Positions 49,892 through 58,651 of a stretch of DNA of 64,000 nt are shown here, one piece after another. The notes beneath the pieces are model-generated. The model made no database searches and was not told the origin of the DNA. It worked only from the letters and a program-made list of their open reading frames with translations. The translations under genes were made by a program, and so were the position numbers. The stretch's first letter is position 1; each line of letters starts with the position of its first letter. Source of the DNA: Pseudocitrobacter cyperus (GTDB taxonomy: Bacteria; Pseudomonadota; Gammaproteobacteria; Enterobacterales; Enterobacteriaceae); NCBI RefSeq assembly GCF_039889165.1, contig NZ_JAYMYY010000002.1, positions 186,001-250,000 on the forward strand, given 5' to 3'.

Positions 49892-50842
49892 TTACTCGAC
49901 TTCACGAACATCCACACGCAGCTCGCGCGGCACTTCGAAGACAATGTTCTCTTCACGGCCTTCCAGCGGAATCGCTTCGCCGCCGCCGAGGGTTTGCAGG
50001 CGCGCAATCACATTCTGCACCAGAATATCCGGCGCGGATGCGCCTGCGGTAACGCCGACGCAGGCGGCCTCTTTCACCCACTCTTCCTGGATGTCTGTCG
50101 CATCATCAATCAAATAGGCCGCTTTGCCCATCCGCTGCGCCAGTTCCGCCAGGCGGTTGGAGTTGGAGGAGTTTTTCGAACCCACGACCAGCACCACGTC
50201 AGCCTGTTCCGCCAGCGAGCGCACAGCTTCCTGACGGTTGGTGGTGGCATAGCAGATATCGTCTTTACGCGGGCCGACGATTTTCGGGAAGCGCTGACGC
50301 AGCGCATCGATAACATCCGAAGTATCATCCACCGACAGCGTGGTCTGAGTCATAAACGACAGTTTGGCGTCGTTTTTAACCTCCAGCGTCCAGACATCTT
50401 CCGGCGATTCCACCAGGTACATGCCCCCTTCGGGGTTGCTGTACTGGCCCATGGTGCCTTCCACTTCCGGGTGCCCTGCGTGGCCAATCAGAATGGACTC
50501 TTCACCACGACGGCTGGCGCGGGCGACTTCCATATGGACTTTAGTCACCAGCGGGCAGGTAGCGTCAAAGACGGTCAGATCGCGGCTTTTCGCTTCGTTG
50601 CGCACAGCCTGAGAAACACCGTGAGCGGAGAAAATCAGAATCGCGCCGTCCGGCACTTCGCTTATCTGTTCGATGAAAATCGCCCCGCGCTCGCGCAGGC
50701 TGTCAACGACATAGCGATTATGAACCACTTCGTGACGCACGTAGATTGGCGCGCCGTAAATCGCCAGCGCGTTTTCAACAATGCTGATAGCGCGGTCTAC
50801 CCCCGCGCAAAAACCGCGCGGGTTAGCCAACAGGATCTGCAT
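49892..50842 (-). CDS. ispH: IspH, 4-hydroxy-3-methylbut-2-enyl diphosphate reductase
   Basis: 316-residue [Fe-S] enzyme of the last step of the methylerythritol phosphate pathway, making IPP and DMAPP. The cluster cysteines lie in NPRGFCAGVDRAI (Cys12), FDATCPLVTKVH (Cys96) and VGVTAGASAPD preceded by ACVG near 197. The ATG at 50842 (MQILLANPRG) is one base past the fkpB stop; the longer frame is rejected. E. coli length. Confidence 0.98.
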   Translation of the reverse strand: MQILLANPRGFCAGVDRAISIVENALAIYGAPIYVRHEVVHNRYVVDSLRERGAIFIEQISEVPDGAILIFSAHGVSQAVRNEAKSRDLTVFDATCPLVTKVHMEVARASRRGEESILIGHAGHPEVEGTMGQYSNPEGGMYLVESPEDVWTLEVKNDAKLSFMTQTTLSVDDTSDVIDALRQRFPKIVGPRKDDICYATTNRQEAVRSLAEQADVVLVVGSKNSSNSNRLAELAQRMGKAAYLIDDATDIQEEWVKEAACVGVTAGASAPDILVQNVIARLQTLGGGEAIPLEGREENIVFEVPRELRVDVREVE

Positions 50843-50843
50843 T

Positions 50844-51293
50844 TCAGGCCTCCAGTACCGGATCGATCTCCAGTACTTCAATATCAAAATGAACGGTATG
50901 GTCAGCCAGCGGATGGTTGAAATCAACGGTGATAGAGTCGCCGTTAATCTCACGGATCACGCCTGGCATTTCGCTGCCATCCATAGCGGTAAAGAGCATG
51001 ATTGCGCCGATTTCAGGTTCGCCCGCATCCATAAATTCACGGCGGGAGAAGTACTGAATCAGGTCTGGCGTCGAGACGCCAAAGGCGGCATCCGGCTCCA
51101 GGGAAAATTCTTTTTTGTCACCCGCTTTCAGGCCCAGCAGATGTTGTTCCAGCCCTTCAGAGAGCGAGCCATCGCCCAGGCGGAACAGCGCTGGTTTGCC
51201 GTTGTTGCGGGTCGATTCGGCGGTAGAACCGTCATCGAGTTTCAGTGAGAAATGCACCAGAACGGCGCTGTTGCTCTGTACAGATTCAGACAT
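50844..51293 (-). CDS. fkpB: FkpB, SlpA-type FKBP peptidyl-prolyl isomerase
   Basis: 149-residue FKBP-type cis-trans prolyl isomerase and chaperone with an inserted-in-flap domain. LVHFSLKLDDGSTAESTR near the N terminus and FDIEVLEIDP at the C terminus are the FKBP strands, and the segment ~75-125 is the flap insert. The ATG at 51293 (MSESVQSNSAV) gives the E. coli length. Separated from lspA by a two-unit BIME, which may set its level apart from lspA. Confidence 0.96.
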   Translation of the reverse strand: MSESVQSNSAVLVHFSLKLDDGSTAESTRNNGKPALFRLGDGSLSEGLEQHLLGLKAGDKKEFSLEPDAAFGVSTPDLIQYFSRREFMDAGEPEIGAIMLFTAMDGSEMPGVIREINGDSITVDFNHPLADHTVHFDIEVLEIDPVLEA

Positions 51294-51318
51294 GCAGGTT
51301 TGCTCTAAGTTGCAACCT

Positions 51319-51400
51319 GTTTGCCCGGTGGTGCTACGCTTACCGGGCAAACAAGGATCGCGTTATATTGTAAGCCGGATAAGCGCCAGCGCCCTCCGGC
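51319..51400. repeat. BIME of two REP units between lspA and fkpB
   Basis: Unit 1 (51319-51352) has arms GTTTGCCCGGT and ACCGGGCAAAC. Unit 2 (51374-51400) is GCCGGATAAGCG ... GCCCTCCGGC. Both lie within the 113-bp gap between two genes of one operon. Confidence 0.85.
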
Positions 51401-51406
51401 ATTTTT

Positions 51407-51904
51407 TTATGCAGCTTTTTTCTCTTTGGAAGGTATAAAACCTTCCAGCACGATCAACGCCGCGCCGACGCAGATTGCGCTATCGGCCAGGTTGAAGGTG
51501 GCAAAGTGCCAGTCGCCGACGTAGAAGTCGATCATATCGACCACAAAGCCGTGCCATAGGCGGTCAAACAGATTACCCAGCGCGCCGCCAATAATCAGCG
51601 CATAAGCGATGTTATTGAGCTTCTGAGTGGCCTTCGAGCGGTACATCAGCACCGCCAGCGCCACGCTGATACCGATAGCGATACCGGCGAAGAACCAGCG
51701 CTGCCAGCCGCCGCTGTCGGCGAGGAAGCTAAACGCCGCGCCATAGTTACGCGCATAATGCAGATTAAGCGACGGGAACAGCGGTACCGTATCCCCCAGA
51801 GCAAAGTTCTGGAGGATCAGGAATTTACTGCCCAGATCGATAATCAGCACGACCACCACCAGCCACAGCCAGCGTAGCCCTGTTGAACACATCGATTTAC
51901 TCAT
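51407..51904 (-). CDS. lspA: LspA, lipoprotein signal peptidase
   Basis: 165-residue inner-membrane aspartyl protease (signal peptidase II) that cleaves prolipoproteins before the lipidated cysteine. Four membrane helices, with the catalytic aspartates in FVVDMIDFYVG and FNLADSAIC near residues 115-145 and the GNLFDRLWHG motif between. The ATG overlaps the ileS stop by one base (TGATG), indicating tight coupling. Confidence 0.97.
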   Translation of the reverse strand: MSKSMCSTGLRWLWLVVVVLIIDLGSKFLILQNFALGDTVPLFPSLNLHYARNYGAAFSFLADSGGWQRWFFAGIAIGISVALAVLMYRSKATQKLNNIAYALIIGGALGNLFDRLWHGFVVDMIDFYVGDWHFATFNLADSAICVGAALIVLEGFIPSKEKKAA

Positions 51905-54753
51905 CAGGCAAACTTACGTTTTTCGCCATCACCGGCGATGTTGCTGACACAGCGTCCACAGATATCTGCGTGTTCCGCCACCTTGCCGACGTCCTGAGTG
52001 TAATGCCAGCAGCGCGGGCACTTCTCACCTTCGGCTTTGCTCAGCGCCACTTTCAGCCCTTTGAGCAGTTCGCTCTGCTGAGCATCAGCAGGTGCTGCGT
52101 TATATTCCGCAACGTTGGCACCCGAGGTCAACAGGACAAATCGCAGTTCTTCGCCAAGCGCAGTCAGTTTCGCCGCCAGTTCCGGTTCCGCGTACAGGGT
52201 AACAGCCGCTTCCAGAGAACCGCCGACTTTCTTATCCGCACGCGCCTGTTCGATAACCTTGTTCACTTCGCCACGCACCTGCAGCAGAACGTCCCAGAAG
52301 GCGTCGTTCATCGCTTCGGTTTCGCCGAGGCCAAACAGACCTTCGTACCATTCGCCGGTGAAGACGTATTTCTCGCGATCGCCCGGCAGGTAGCCCCAGA
52401 TTTCATCTGCGGTGAAGGACATGATCGGCGCCATCCAGCGCACCAGCGCTTCGGCGATATGGTACAGCGCGGTCTGGCAGCTACGACGCGCCACACTGTC
52501 TGCTTTCGCGGTGTACTGGCGATCTTTGATGATGTCGAGATAGAACGACCCCATTTCAACGGAGCAGAAGCGCATCAGGCGCTGTACCACTTCGTGGAAA
52601 TCGTAGGATTCGTAAGCTTTCAGGATATCTTCCTGCGCTTCTTTCGCACAGCCCACCGCCCAGCGATCCAGAACCACCATCTCTTCCGGTTTCACCATGT
52701 CTTTCAGCGGATCGAACCCGTTCAGGTTCGCCAGCAGGAAGCGCGCGGTGTTACGGATACGACGATAGCTGTCGGCGGCGCGTTTGAGGATTTCATCAGA
52801 AACCGCCATTTCACCGGTGTAGTCGGTAGATGCTACCCACAGACGCAGAATATCCGCGCCCAGTTTGTTCATCACGTCCTGCGGCGAAACGGTGTTGCCG
52901 ATAGATTTCGACATCTTGCGGCCCTGACCATCAACGGTGAAGCCGTGGGTCAGTACCTGACGGTAAGGTGCTTTGCCTTTCATCGCCGTGGAGATCATCA
53001 AAGAAGACATGAACCAACCGCGGTGTTGGTCGGAACCTTCCAGATACATATCCGGCGTATGGCCGCCAAATTCAGGGCGAGCATCCACTACGGAGTAGCT
53101 GGTTGACCCGGAGTCAAACCACACGTCCAGGGTATCCGGCACTTTCACGTAGTTGTCTGCGTCATCGCCGAGAATGTCACGCGGGTCGAGATCCCACCAC
53201 GCCTGGATACCGTCTTTCTCAACGTATTTCGCCACTTCTTCAATTAGCTCAGTGGTACGCGGGTGCAGCTCTTCGGTGTCTTTATGCACGAACAGCGACA
53301 TCGGCACGCCCCAGGTACGCTGACGGGAGATACACCAGTCAGGACGGTTCGCCACCATCGACTCAATACGCGCTTTACCCCATGCCGGGATCCAACCGCT
53401 CAGGTTCTCTTTTGCCAGACCCTCTTGCTCGATACGGTCGATCTCTTTGAGCGACTGAATACGCAGGCCTTTTTGATCCATGCTGATGAACCACTGCGGG
53501 GTCGCACGGAAGATGATCGGCGTTTTGTGACGCCAGCAGCAAGGATAGCTGTGCTGCATTTTTTCTACGTGCAGCAGTGCGCCTTTCTCTTGCAGCAGTT
53601 CAACGATTTTATCGTTCGCTTTAAAGACGTTAACGCCGTCCAGACCTGGGTAAGTCCCCGCCAGGTAAGCGCCGTCCGGGCCAACCGGGTTAGCGATTTC
53701 CAGACCGTATTGCTGGCTGATGGTGTAGTCGTCCGGGCCGTGGCCACCGGCGGTATGAACCGCACCGGTACCCGCGTCCAGCGTTACGTGGTCGCCCAGA
53801 ATAGCCGGCACGTCGAAGCCCATGAACGGATGCTGGAAGCGCATCAGTTCAAGCTCTGCGCCGTTTACGGTACCCAGCACGGTGTAATCTGCCGCGCCGA
53901 TACGTTTCATCACGCTATCGAGCAGATCTTTCGCCACGATCACTGCCTGGCCTTCCACCTGCACCAGCACATAATCAAACTCTTTAGAGAGCGAAATCGC
54001 GCGGTTAGCCGGTAAAGTCCACGGGGTGGTAGTCCAGATAACCAGAGAAACCGGGCCTTTGACGTTAGCGACGCCGAATTTCGCGCTTACCGCATCCGCA
54101 TCAACCGCGTGGAACGCCACGTCGATGGACGGAGAGGTTTTGTCATAGTATTCCACTTCCGCTTCAGCCAGCGCTGAACGGCAGTCGACACACCAGTGAA
54201 CCGGCTTCGCGCCTTTCAGCATGTGGCCGTTGTGGATGATTTTACCGAGCGCACGAATGATGTTGGCTTCGGTTTTGAAATCCATGGTCAGGTACGGGTG
54301 CTGCCAGTCACCCAGCACGCCTAAGCGGATAAAGTCTTTACGCTGACCATCCACCTGGCCTGCTGCGTATTCGCGGCATTTGGCGCGAAATTCTGCGGCA
54401 GTGAACTTCTCGCCCGGCTTACCGAACTCTTGCTCAACTTTCAGTTCAATCGGCAGACCGTGGCAGTCCCAGCCCGGTACATACGGAGAGTCGTAACCCG
54501 CCAGACCTTTGGACTTAATAATAATGTCTTTGAGAATCTTGTTTACCGAGTGACCAATATGAATGCTGCCGTTCGCATAAGGAGGGCCATCATGCAGAAT
54601 GAAGGTTTTTTTGCCCTTTTTCGCGGCACGAATGATGCCGTACAGGTCATCTTCGGTCCAACGCGCCAGCATTCCCGGTTCGCGTTTGGCGAGATCGCCA
54701 CGCATCGGGAACCCTGTTTCCGGCAAATTCAGGGTAGATTTATAGTCACTCAT
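51904..54753 (-). CDS. ileS: IleS, isoleucyl-tRNA synthetase with atypical insertion
   Basis: 949-residue class I synthetase; recalled E. coli IleS has 938. HIGH is intact (SIHIGHSVNKIL near 65), KMSKS is intact (GRKMSKSIGN near 610), and the C-terminal zinc motif CPRCWHYTQD...CGRC is present. Odd points against E. coli: residues 439-453 (DRIEQEGLAKENLSG, bases 53395-53439) replace KGVQ; the CP1 editing motif HTAPGHG reads HTAGGHG (Gly336); and DSGSTHSSV reads DSGSTSYSV. His333 and Asp342 of the editing site are kept. Flanks are otherwise close to E. coli. It charges tRNA-Ile and edits Val; it lies between ribF and lspA as expected. Confidence 0.97.
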   Translation of the reverse strand: MSDYKSTLNLPETGFPMRGDLAKREPGMLARWTEDDLYGIIRAAKKGKKTFILHDGPPYANGSIHIGHSVNKILKDIIIKSKGLAGYDSPYVPGWDCHGLPIELKVEQEFGKPGEKFTAAEFRAKCREYAAGQVDGQRKDFIRLGVLGDWQHPYLTMDFKTEANIIRALGKIIHNGHMLKGAKPVHWCVDCRSALAEAEVEYYDKTSPSIDVAFHAVDADAVSAKFGVANVKGPVSLVIWTTTPWTLPANRAISLSKEFDYVLVQVEGQAVIVAKDLLDSVMKRIGAADYTVLGTVNGAELELMRFQHPFMGFDVPAILGDHVTLDAGTGAVHTAGGHGPDDYTISQQYGLEIANPVGPDGAYLAGTYPGLDGVNVFKANDKIVELLQEKGALLHVEKMQHSYPCCWRHKTPIIFRATPQWFISMDQKGLRIQSLKEIDRIEQEGLAKENLSGWIPAWGKARIESMVANRPDWCISRQRTWGVPMSLFVHKDTEELHPRTTELIEEVAKYVEKDGIQAWWDLDPRDILGDDADNYVKVPDTLDVWFDSGSTSYSVVDARPEFGGHTPDMYLEGSDQHRGWFMSSLMISTAMKGKAPYRQVLTHGFTVDGQGRKMSKSIGNTVSPQDVMNKLGADILRLWVASTDYTGEMAVSDEILKRAADSYRRIRNTARFLLANLNGFDPLKDMVKPEEMVVLDRWAVGCAKEAQEDILKAYESYDFHEVVQRLMRFCSVEMGSFYLDIIKDRQYTAKADSVARRSCQTALYHIAEALVRWMAPIMSFTADEIWGYLPGDREKYVFTGEWYEGLFGLGETEAMNDAFWDVLLQVRGEVNKVIEQARADKKVGGSLEAAVTLYAEPELAAKLTALGEELRFVLLTSGANVAEYNAAPADAQQSELLKGLKVALSKAEGEKCPRCWHYTQDVGKVAEHADICGRCVSNIAGDGEKRKFA

Positions 54754-54793
54754 TAGATTCTCGATTCCGTATTTAAACGTACTTATTCAGGCA

Positions 54794-55732
54794 TTAAGCC
54801 GGGTTTGAAAGCCCAAAAAATTCGCGGGCCGTTAATTCGTCACGCGCGATTTGCGCTTTTAGCTCATCCAGCGAAGCAAATCGCTGCTCATTGCGTATCT
54901 TTTTACGCAGGATAACGTCTATATGGCGACCGTAAAGATCCATTACAACGTCCAACAGATGGACTTCCAGTTGCTGACGCACACCCGCAACGGTTGGGCG
55001 GGTACCGATATTGGCGACGCCTTTATAGGATTTGTCGCCAAGCCCCGTCACTTCTACCGCATACACCCCTTTAACCGGGGAGACCTGACGACGCAGCGGT
55101 AAGTTTGCCGTCGGGAAGCCGATGGTGCGCCCTAATTCATCGCCGTGCACCACGCGCCCGGAGATAGTAAAAGGATGCCCCAGTAAATTTTCAGCCAGTT
55201 CGAGCTGGTCATCCGCCAGCGCCTGGCGCACGGCGGTGCTGCTAATGCGCACGCCGCCTTCGCAGAAAGTTTGCGTACTGGTGACATCAAAGCCGAACTC
55301 AGCGCCCGCCTTCTGTAATAACAAGAAATCACCCTGACGACCAGCGCCAAAGCGGAAATCATCACCCACCGCCAGAAACTGAACGCCTAAACGCTTCACC
55401 AAAAGAGTGCGGATAAAGTCCTGTGCGCTCAGCGCGGCAAAGCGACGATCAAAACGCAGACAAACGACATAATCGACGCCGCTCTCGGCCAGATAACGCA
55501 GTTTTTCGCGCAGGCGCGTCAGGCGCGCGGGCGACTTATCAGCGGCAAACAGTTCCAGCGGCTGCGGTTCAAAAATCATCACCACGACAGGCAAGTTACG
55601 CGCACGCCCTTCGGCACGCAGACCCTGTAGCAACGCCTGGTGTCCACGATGCACACCGTCGAAATTTCCAATGGTCAGCACACACCCGTGCGGGGCCTGA
55701 CTGAGATTTTGTATGCCGCGTATCAGCTTCAT
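54794..55732 (-). CDS. ribF: RibF, riboflavin kinase/FMN adenylyltransferase
   Basis: 312-residue bifunctional enzyme making FMN and FAD. The N-terminal nucleotidyltransferase has GNFDGVHRGHQALLQ (residues ~23-37) and ISSTAVRQAL near 165. The C-terminal riboflavin kinase domain (~185-310) has GRTIGFPTANL. First gene of the ribF-ileS-lspA-fkpB-ispH operon, 40 bp before ileS. Confidence 0.97.
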   Translation of the reverse strand: MKLIRGIQNLSQAPHGCVLTIGNFDGVHRGHQALLQGLRAEGRARNLPVVVMIFEPQPLELFAADKSPARLTRLREKLRYLAESGVDYVVCLRFDRRFAALSAQDFIRTLLVKRLGVQFLAVGDDFRFGAGRQGDFLLLQKAGAEFGFDVTSTQTFCEGGVRISSTAVRQALADDQLELAENLLGHPFTISGRVVHGDELGRTIGFPTANLPLRRQVSPVKGVYAVEVTGLGDKSYKGVANIGTRPTVAGVRQQLEVHLLDVVMDLYGRHIDVILRKKIRNEQRFASLDELKAQIARDELTAREFFGLSNPA

Positions 55733-55911
55733 GTCTGGCTCAAAAGAGTGAAAATCGCCAAAGTATACCTTGTACAGCAGTCGACGTTAACCGCCGATTG
55801 CACCTTGTACAGGGAAAGAGACAATGATTTCATCAGCATCAACATAAAAGGCAAGAAAATCTGTGCCAGTCGTGCGAATTTTATGCCGGAAAGGCTGTAT
55901 TCATCGCCCAC
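55729..55911 (-). CDS. YaaY-like small frame upstream of ribF (doubtful)
   Basis: 60-codon frame with a GTG start. GDEYSLSGIKFA and the following FLP resemble the middle of recalled E. coli YaaY (GCEYSFSAIKIA), and the similarity continues upstream of the GTG (GAGFYQLVG) until an in-frame TAA blocks the E. coli-type start. It could be a shortened yaaY homologue or just conserved ribF leader DNA. No clear ribosome-binding site. Confidence 0.3.
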   Translation of the reverse strand: MGDEYSLSGIKFARLAQIFLPFMLMLMKSLSLSLYKVQSAVNVDCCTRYTLAIFTLLSQT

Positions 55912-55986
55912 AAGCTGGTAGAATCCTGCGCCATCAATACGTAATGAAGCGCTGATACATTAACGGCGCTTATTTGCACAAATCCA

Positions 55987-56015
55987 TTGACAAAAGAAGG
56001 CTAAACGGGCATATT
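55987..56015 (+). promoter_or_regulatory. rpsT promoter (proximal)
   Basis: TTGACA (55987-55992), 17-bp spacer, CATATT (56010-56015), about 48 bp before the rpsT start codon. Same place and sequence type as recalled E. coli rpsT P2. Confidence 0.8.
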
Positions 56016-56062
56016 CCTCGGCCTTTGAATTGTCCATATAGAACACATTTGGGAGTTGGACC

Positions 56063-56326
56063 TTGGCTAATATCAAATCAGCTAAGAAGCGCGCCGTTCA
56101 GTCTGAAAAGGCTCGCAAGCACAACGCAAGCCGTCGCTCTATGATGCGTACTTTCATCAAGAAAGTATACGCAGCAATCGAAGCTGGCGACAAAGCTGCT
56201 GCAGTTAAAGCATTTAACGAAATGCAACCGATCGTGGACCGTCAGGCTGCTAAAGGTCTGATCCACAAAAACAAAGCTGCGCGTCATAAAGCAAACCTGA
56301 CCGCTCAGATCAACAAACTGGCTTAA
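56063..56326 (+). CDS. rpsT: RpsT, 30S ribosomal protein S20 (TTG start)
   Basis: 87-residue S20, almost identical to E. coli (MANIKSAKKRAVQSEKARKH at the start, KAARHKANLTAQINKLA at the end). The initiator is TTG at 56063, after GGGAGTTGG. The rare UUG start is also used in E. coli rpsT and contributes to autogenous translational control by S20. Single-gene unit followed by a bidirectional terminator. Confidence 0.98.
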   Translation: MANIKSAKKRAVQSEKARKHNASRRSMMRTFIKKVYAAIEAGDKAAAVKAFNEMQPIVDRQAAKGLIHKNKAARHKANLTAQINKLA

Positions 56327-56351
56327 TCGCCTGCTTGTTATCGCTTTGTTG

Positions 56352-56379
56352 AAAAAACCCGCCTTGTGCGGGTTTTTTT
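56352..56379. terminator. Bidirectional terminator between rpsT and nhaR
   Basis: AAAAAACCCGC, short loop, GCGGGTTTTTTT. It has an A-run before and a T-run after the stem, so it serves rpsT on the plus strand and nhaR on the minus strand. Confidence 0.92.
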
Positions 56380-56390
56380 ACGTCTGCAGT

Positions 56391-57287
56391 TTAGTGGGAA
56401 AGCGCAAACAGCGCTGAATAATCCTGATTACAGATACGCTGCACCGCCGGATGCTGAATCATCCTTTCGGCAAAAATAGCGTGGTACTCTTCCATCACGT
56501 TTTCCATCCTCCCGATTTCGATAATGTTGCCATCGGCAAAAAAATCCTGCCCGTAAAGAGTCGGCGCAACAAAAATCGCGTTGTGCGCGGAGCCAAAGGC
56601 TTTCATTAATGCCGCATCGTCAAACTCGCCGAGGATCTCCACCTTCAGGCCTTGAGTGTTAAACCAGTTCAGCAGCTTACGTCCGAGCATCGATCGGCGG
56701 CCAGGAATTAACAAGCGGCGCTCTTCCAGGCAGGCGGGAAACGGTTTCTCCGGCGGTGGATTCATACACCAAAAGCTGACACCACACTCGCCAATTTTCA
56801 CCGAAAACAGCCCTTCCTGCTGAGTCGAGTCGATGGGGCAATCGGAGATAATCATATCCAGCTTGTGCTGGCTGAGCTGCTCCAGAAGCATTTCGTGGGT
56901 AGATTCAAAACAGCGCAGGTGAATTTGTTCATCTTCCACCACCGCCGCATTCAGCACACTGCTCACTAACCGTTTTGAGAGCGCATCCGCCACGCCCACA
57001 TCAAACAGCAGGTTCGACTCTTTACGGTAATTGATGATATCGAGCATCTCCTGACTCAGGGTGAACATCTTGTCGGCGTAGCGAAACACCAGTTCACCCA
57101 GTTCACTCGGCTCAATGCCACGCCCCTTACGTTTAAACAGTTTGCCCTGTAGCCGCTCTTCCAGCGCTTTGATCTGCCCGGTGATGGTCTGTGGCGTGAG
57201 ATAGAGCGCCTCAGCCGCGCCAACGACTGAGCCCTCTTTATAGACGTGCCAGAAATAATAGAGATGATTGTAATTAATGTGCGACAT
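56391..57287 (-). CDS. nhaR: NhaR, LysR-family activator of nhaA
   Basis: 298-residue LysR regulator that activates nhaA in response to Na+. The HTH lies in residues ~5-60 (YKEGSVVGAAEALYLTPQTI), and the effector domain is close to E. coli NhaR throughout. The ATG at 57287 (MSHINYNHLYYFW) follows GAGGAA; the nine-codon upstream extension is rejected. It lies 36 bp after nhaA in the same direction. Confidence 0.97.
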   Translation of the reverse strand: MSHINYNHLYYFWHVYKEGSVVGAAEALYLTPQTITGQIKALEERLQGKLFKRKGRGIEPSELGELVFRYADKMFTLSQEMLDIINYRKESNLLFDVGVADALSKRLVSSVLNAAVVEDEQIHLRCFESTHEMLLEQLSQHKLDMIISDCPIDSTQQEGLFSVKIGECGVSFWCMNPPPEKPFPACLEERRLLIPGRRSMLGRKLLNWFNTQGLKVEILGEFDDAALMKAFGSAHNAIFVAPTLYGQDFFADGNIIEIGRMENVMEEYHAIFAERMIQHPAVQRICNQDYSALFALSH

Positions 57288-57323
57288 GCCTGATTTCCTC
57301 CCTGAATAAAACATTCACACTAA

Positions 57324-58493
57324 TTATGCCTGCTCAGGCTTCAGATGCATACGCAACAAACTGTATCCCACCACCGCAGACAATAAAGAGCCCAGCAGAA
57401 TACCCAGTTTCGCCCAGGTAATCAGTTCGGGATCCACCGTACCAAACGCAAGGCTGGCAATAAAGATCGACATGGTAAAACCGATACCGCACAGCAGGCC
57501 GATCGCCATAATCTGTGAGAAGCTTGCGCCTTCCGGCAGGCGGGCCAGCTTAAACTTCAGCGCCAGCCAGCAGAACAGGGAGATCCCAAGCGGCTTACCG
57601 ATAAACAGGCCAGCAATAATGCCGAGCGGCAGCAGCGAGGTCAGACCTTCCAGCGTAACGCCCTGCAACGATACTCCGGCATTGGCGAAGGCGAACAGCG
57701 GCAGAATCATAAACGCCACCCAGGGATGTAGCACATGCTCCAGTTGTTTGGCCGGTGATTTACCGTTTTCCGTTTTTAGCGGAATAAAGAAGCCGACAAT
57801 CACCCCGGCAAGCGTGGCGTGAACGCCCGATTTCAGCACCGCCGTCCAGAGAATGACGCCCACCAGAATATAGAGCCCGGTACGCCGCACGCCGCTGACG
57901 TTCAGGATAGCCAGCAGCACAATCGCCACCGCAGCCACCGCCAGCGATAGCAGCGACAGGTCATTGGTGTAGAACAGCGCAATGATCACAATCGCGCCCA
58001 AATCATCAATAATCGCCAGCGCCATCAGGAAGATTTTTAACGATGCCGGAACACGGCTACCGAGCAACGCCAGCACGCCCAGCGCAAAAGCGATATCCGT
58101 CGCCGCCGGGATTGCCCAACCGCCGCTGGCGACAGGATCCTGGTAGTTAAACGCCAGATAGACCAGCGCCGGTACGACCATGCCGCCCAGCGCCGCAACT
58201 ACCGGGAAGATAGCCTGGCGTCGCGTCGCCAGCGCCCCTTCGACCATTTCGCGCTTCACTTCAAGACCAATCAGCAGGAAAAAGACCGCCATCAGCGCAT
58301 CGTTAATCCACAACAGCATGTTTTTATTAATTTCGAGGACGCCGACTTTCAGTTGCACCGGAGTCTCAAGGAAAGCGTGATAGAGGCCGCTCGTCGCCCC
58401 CATGTTAGCCAGCAGCATCGCCAGGCTCGCAGCCAGGATCAGGATAATTCCGCCGGATGCATCACTATGAAAGAAACGCTGTAGATGTTTCAC
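57324..58493 (-). CDS. nhaA: NhaA, Na+/H+ antiporter
   Basis: 389-residue inner-membrane antiporter exchanging two H+ for one Na+ or Li+, used at alkaline pH and high salt. About 12 membrane segments. The ion-site aspartates are in IDDLGAIVIIALFY near residue 162 (Asp163/Asp164 type), with the unwound-helix region PAATDIAFALGVLALL near residue 130. Length close to E. coli NhaA. Its activator nhaR follows. Confidence 0.97.
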   Translation of the reverse strand: MKHLQRFFHSDASGGIILILAASLAMLLANMGATSGLYHAFLETPVQLKVGVLEINKNMLLWINDALMAVFFLLIGLEVKREMVEGALATRRQAIFPVVAALGGMVVPALVYLAFNYQDPVASGGWAIPAATDIAFALGVLALLGSRVPASLKIFLMALAIIDDLGAIVIIALFYTNDLSLLSLAVAAVAIVLLAILNVSGVRRTGLYILVGVILWTAVLKSGVHATLAGVIVGFFIPLKTENGKSPAKQLEHVLHPWVAFMILPLFAFANAGVSLQGVTLEGLTSLLPLGIIAGLFIGKPLGISLFCWLALKFKLARLPEGASFSQIMAIGLLCGIGFTMSIFIASLAFGTVDPELITWAKLGILLGSLLSAVVGYSLLRMHLKPEQA

Positions 58494-58603
58494 TTTTACT
58501 CTCTCTTTTACTGCTCATTCATCGATAAGACTAATGTATCGCGAAAGAAAGATCGGTAAAAACAGATTATTTCTGGATTATAGTTCAGTTTTTACGAAGC
58601 AAT

Positions 58604-58627
58604 AAACCCCATGCAAGCATGGGGTTT
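58604..58627 (-). terminator. Terminator of the chitinase gene
   Basis: AAACCCCAT/ATGGGGTTT 9-bp stem with a 6-nt loop, then TTATTGC on the minus strand, 25 bp after the chitinase stop. The weak T-run leaves some doubt. Confidence 0.65.
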
Positions 58628-58651
58628 CGGTTTTAACGTTGAATCACATTT

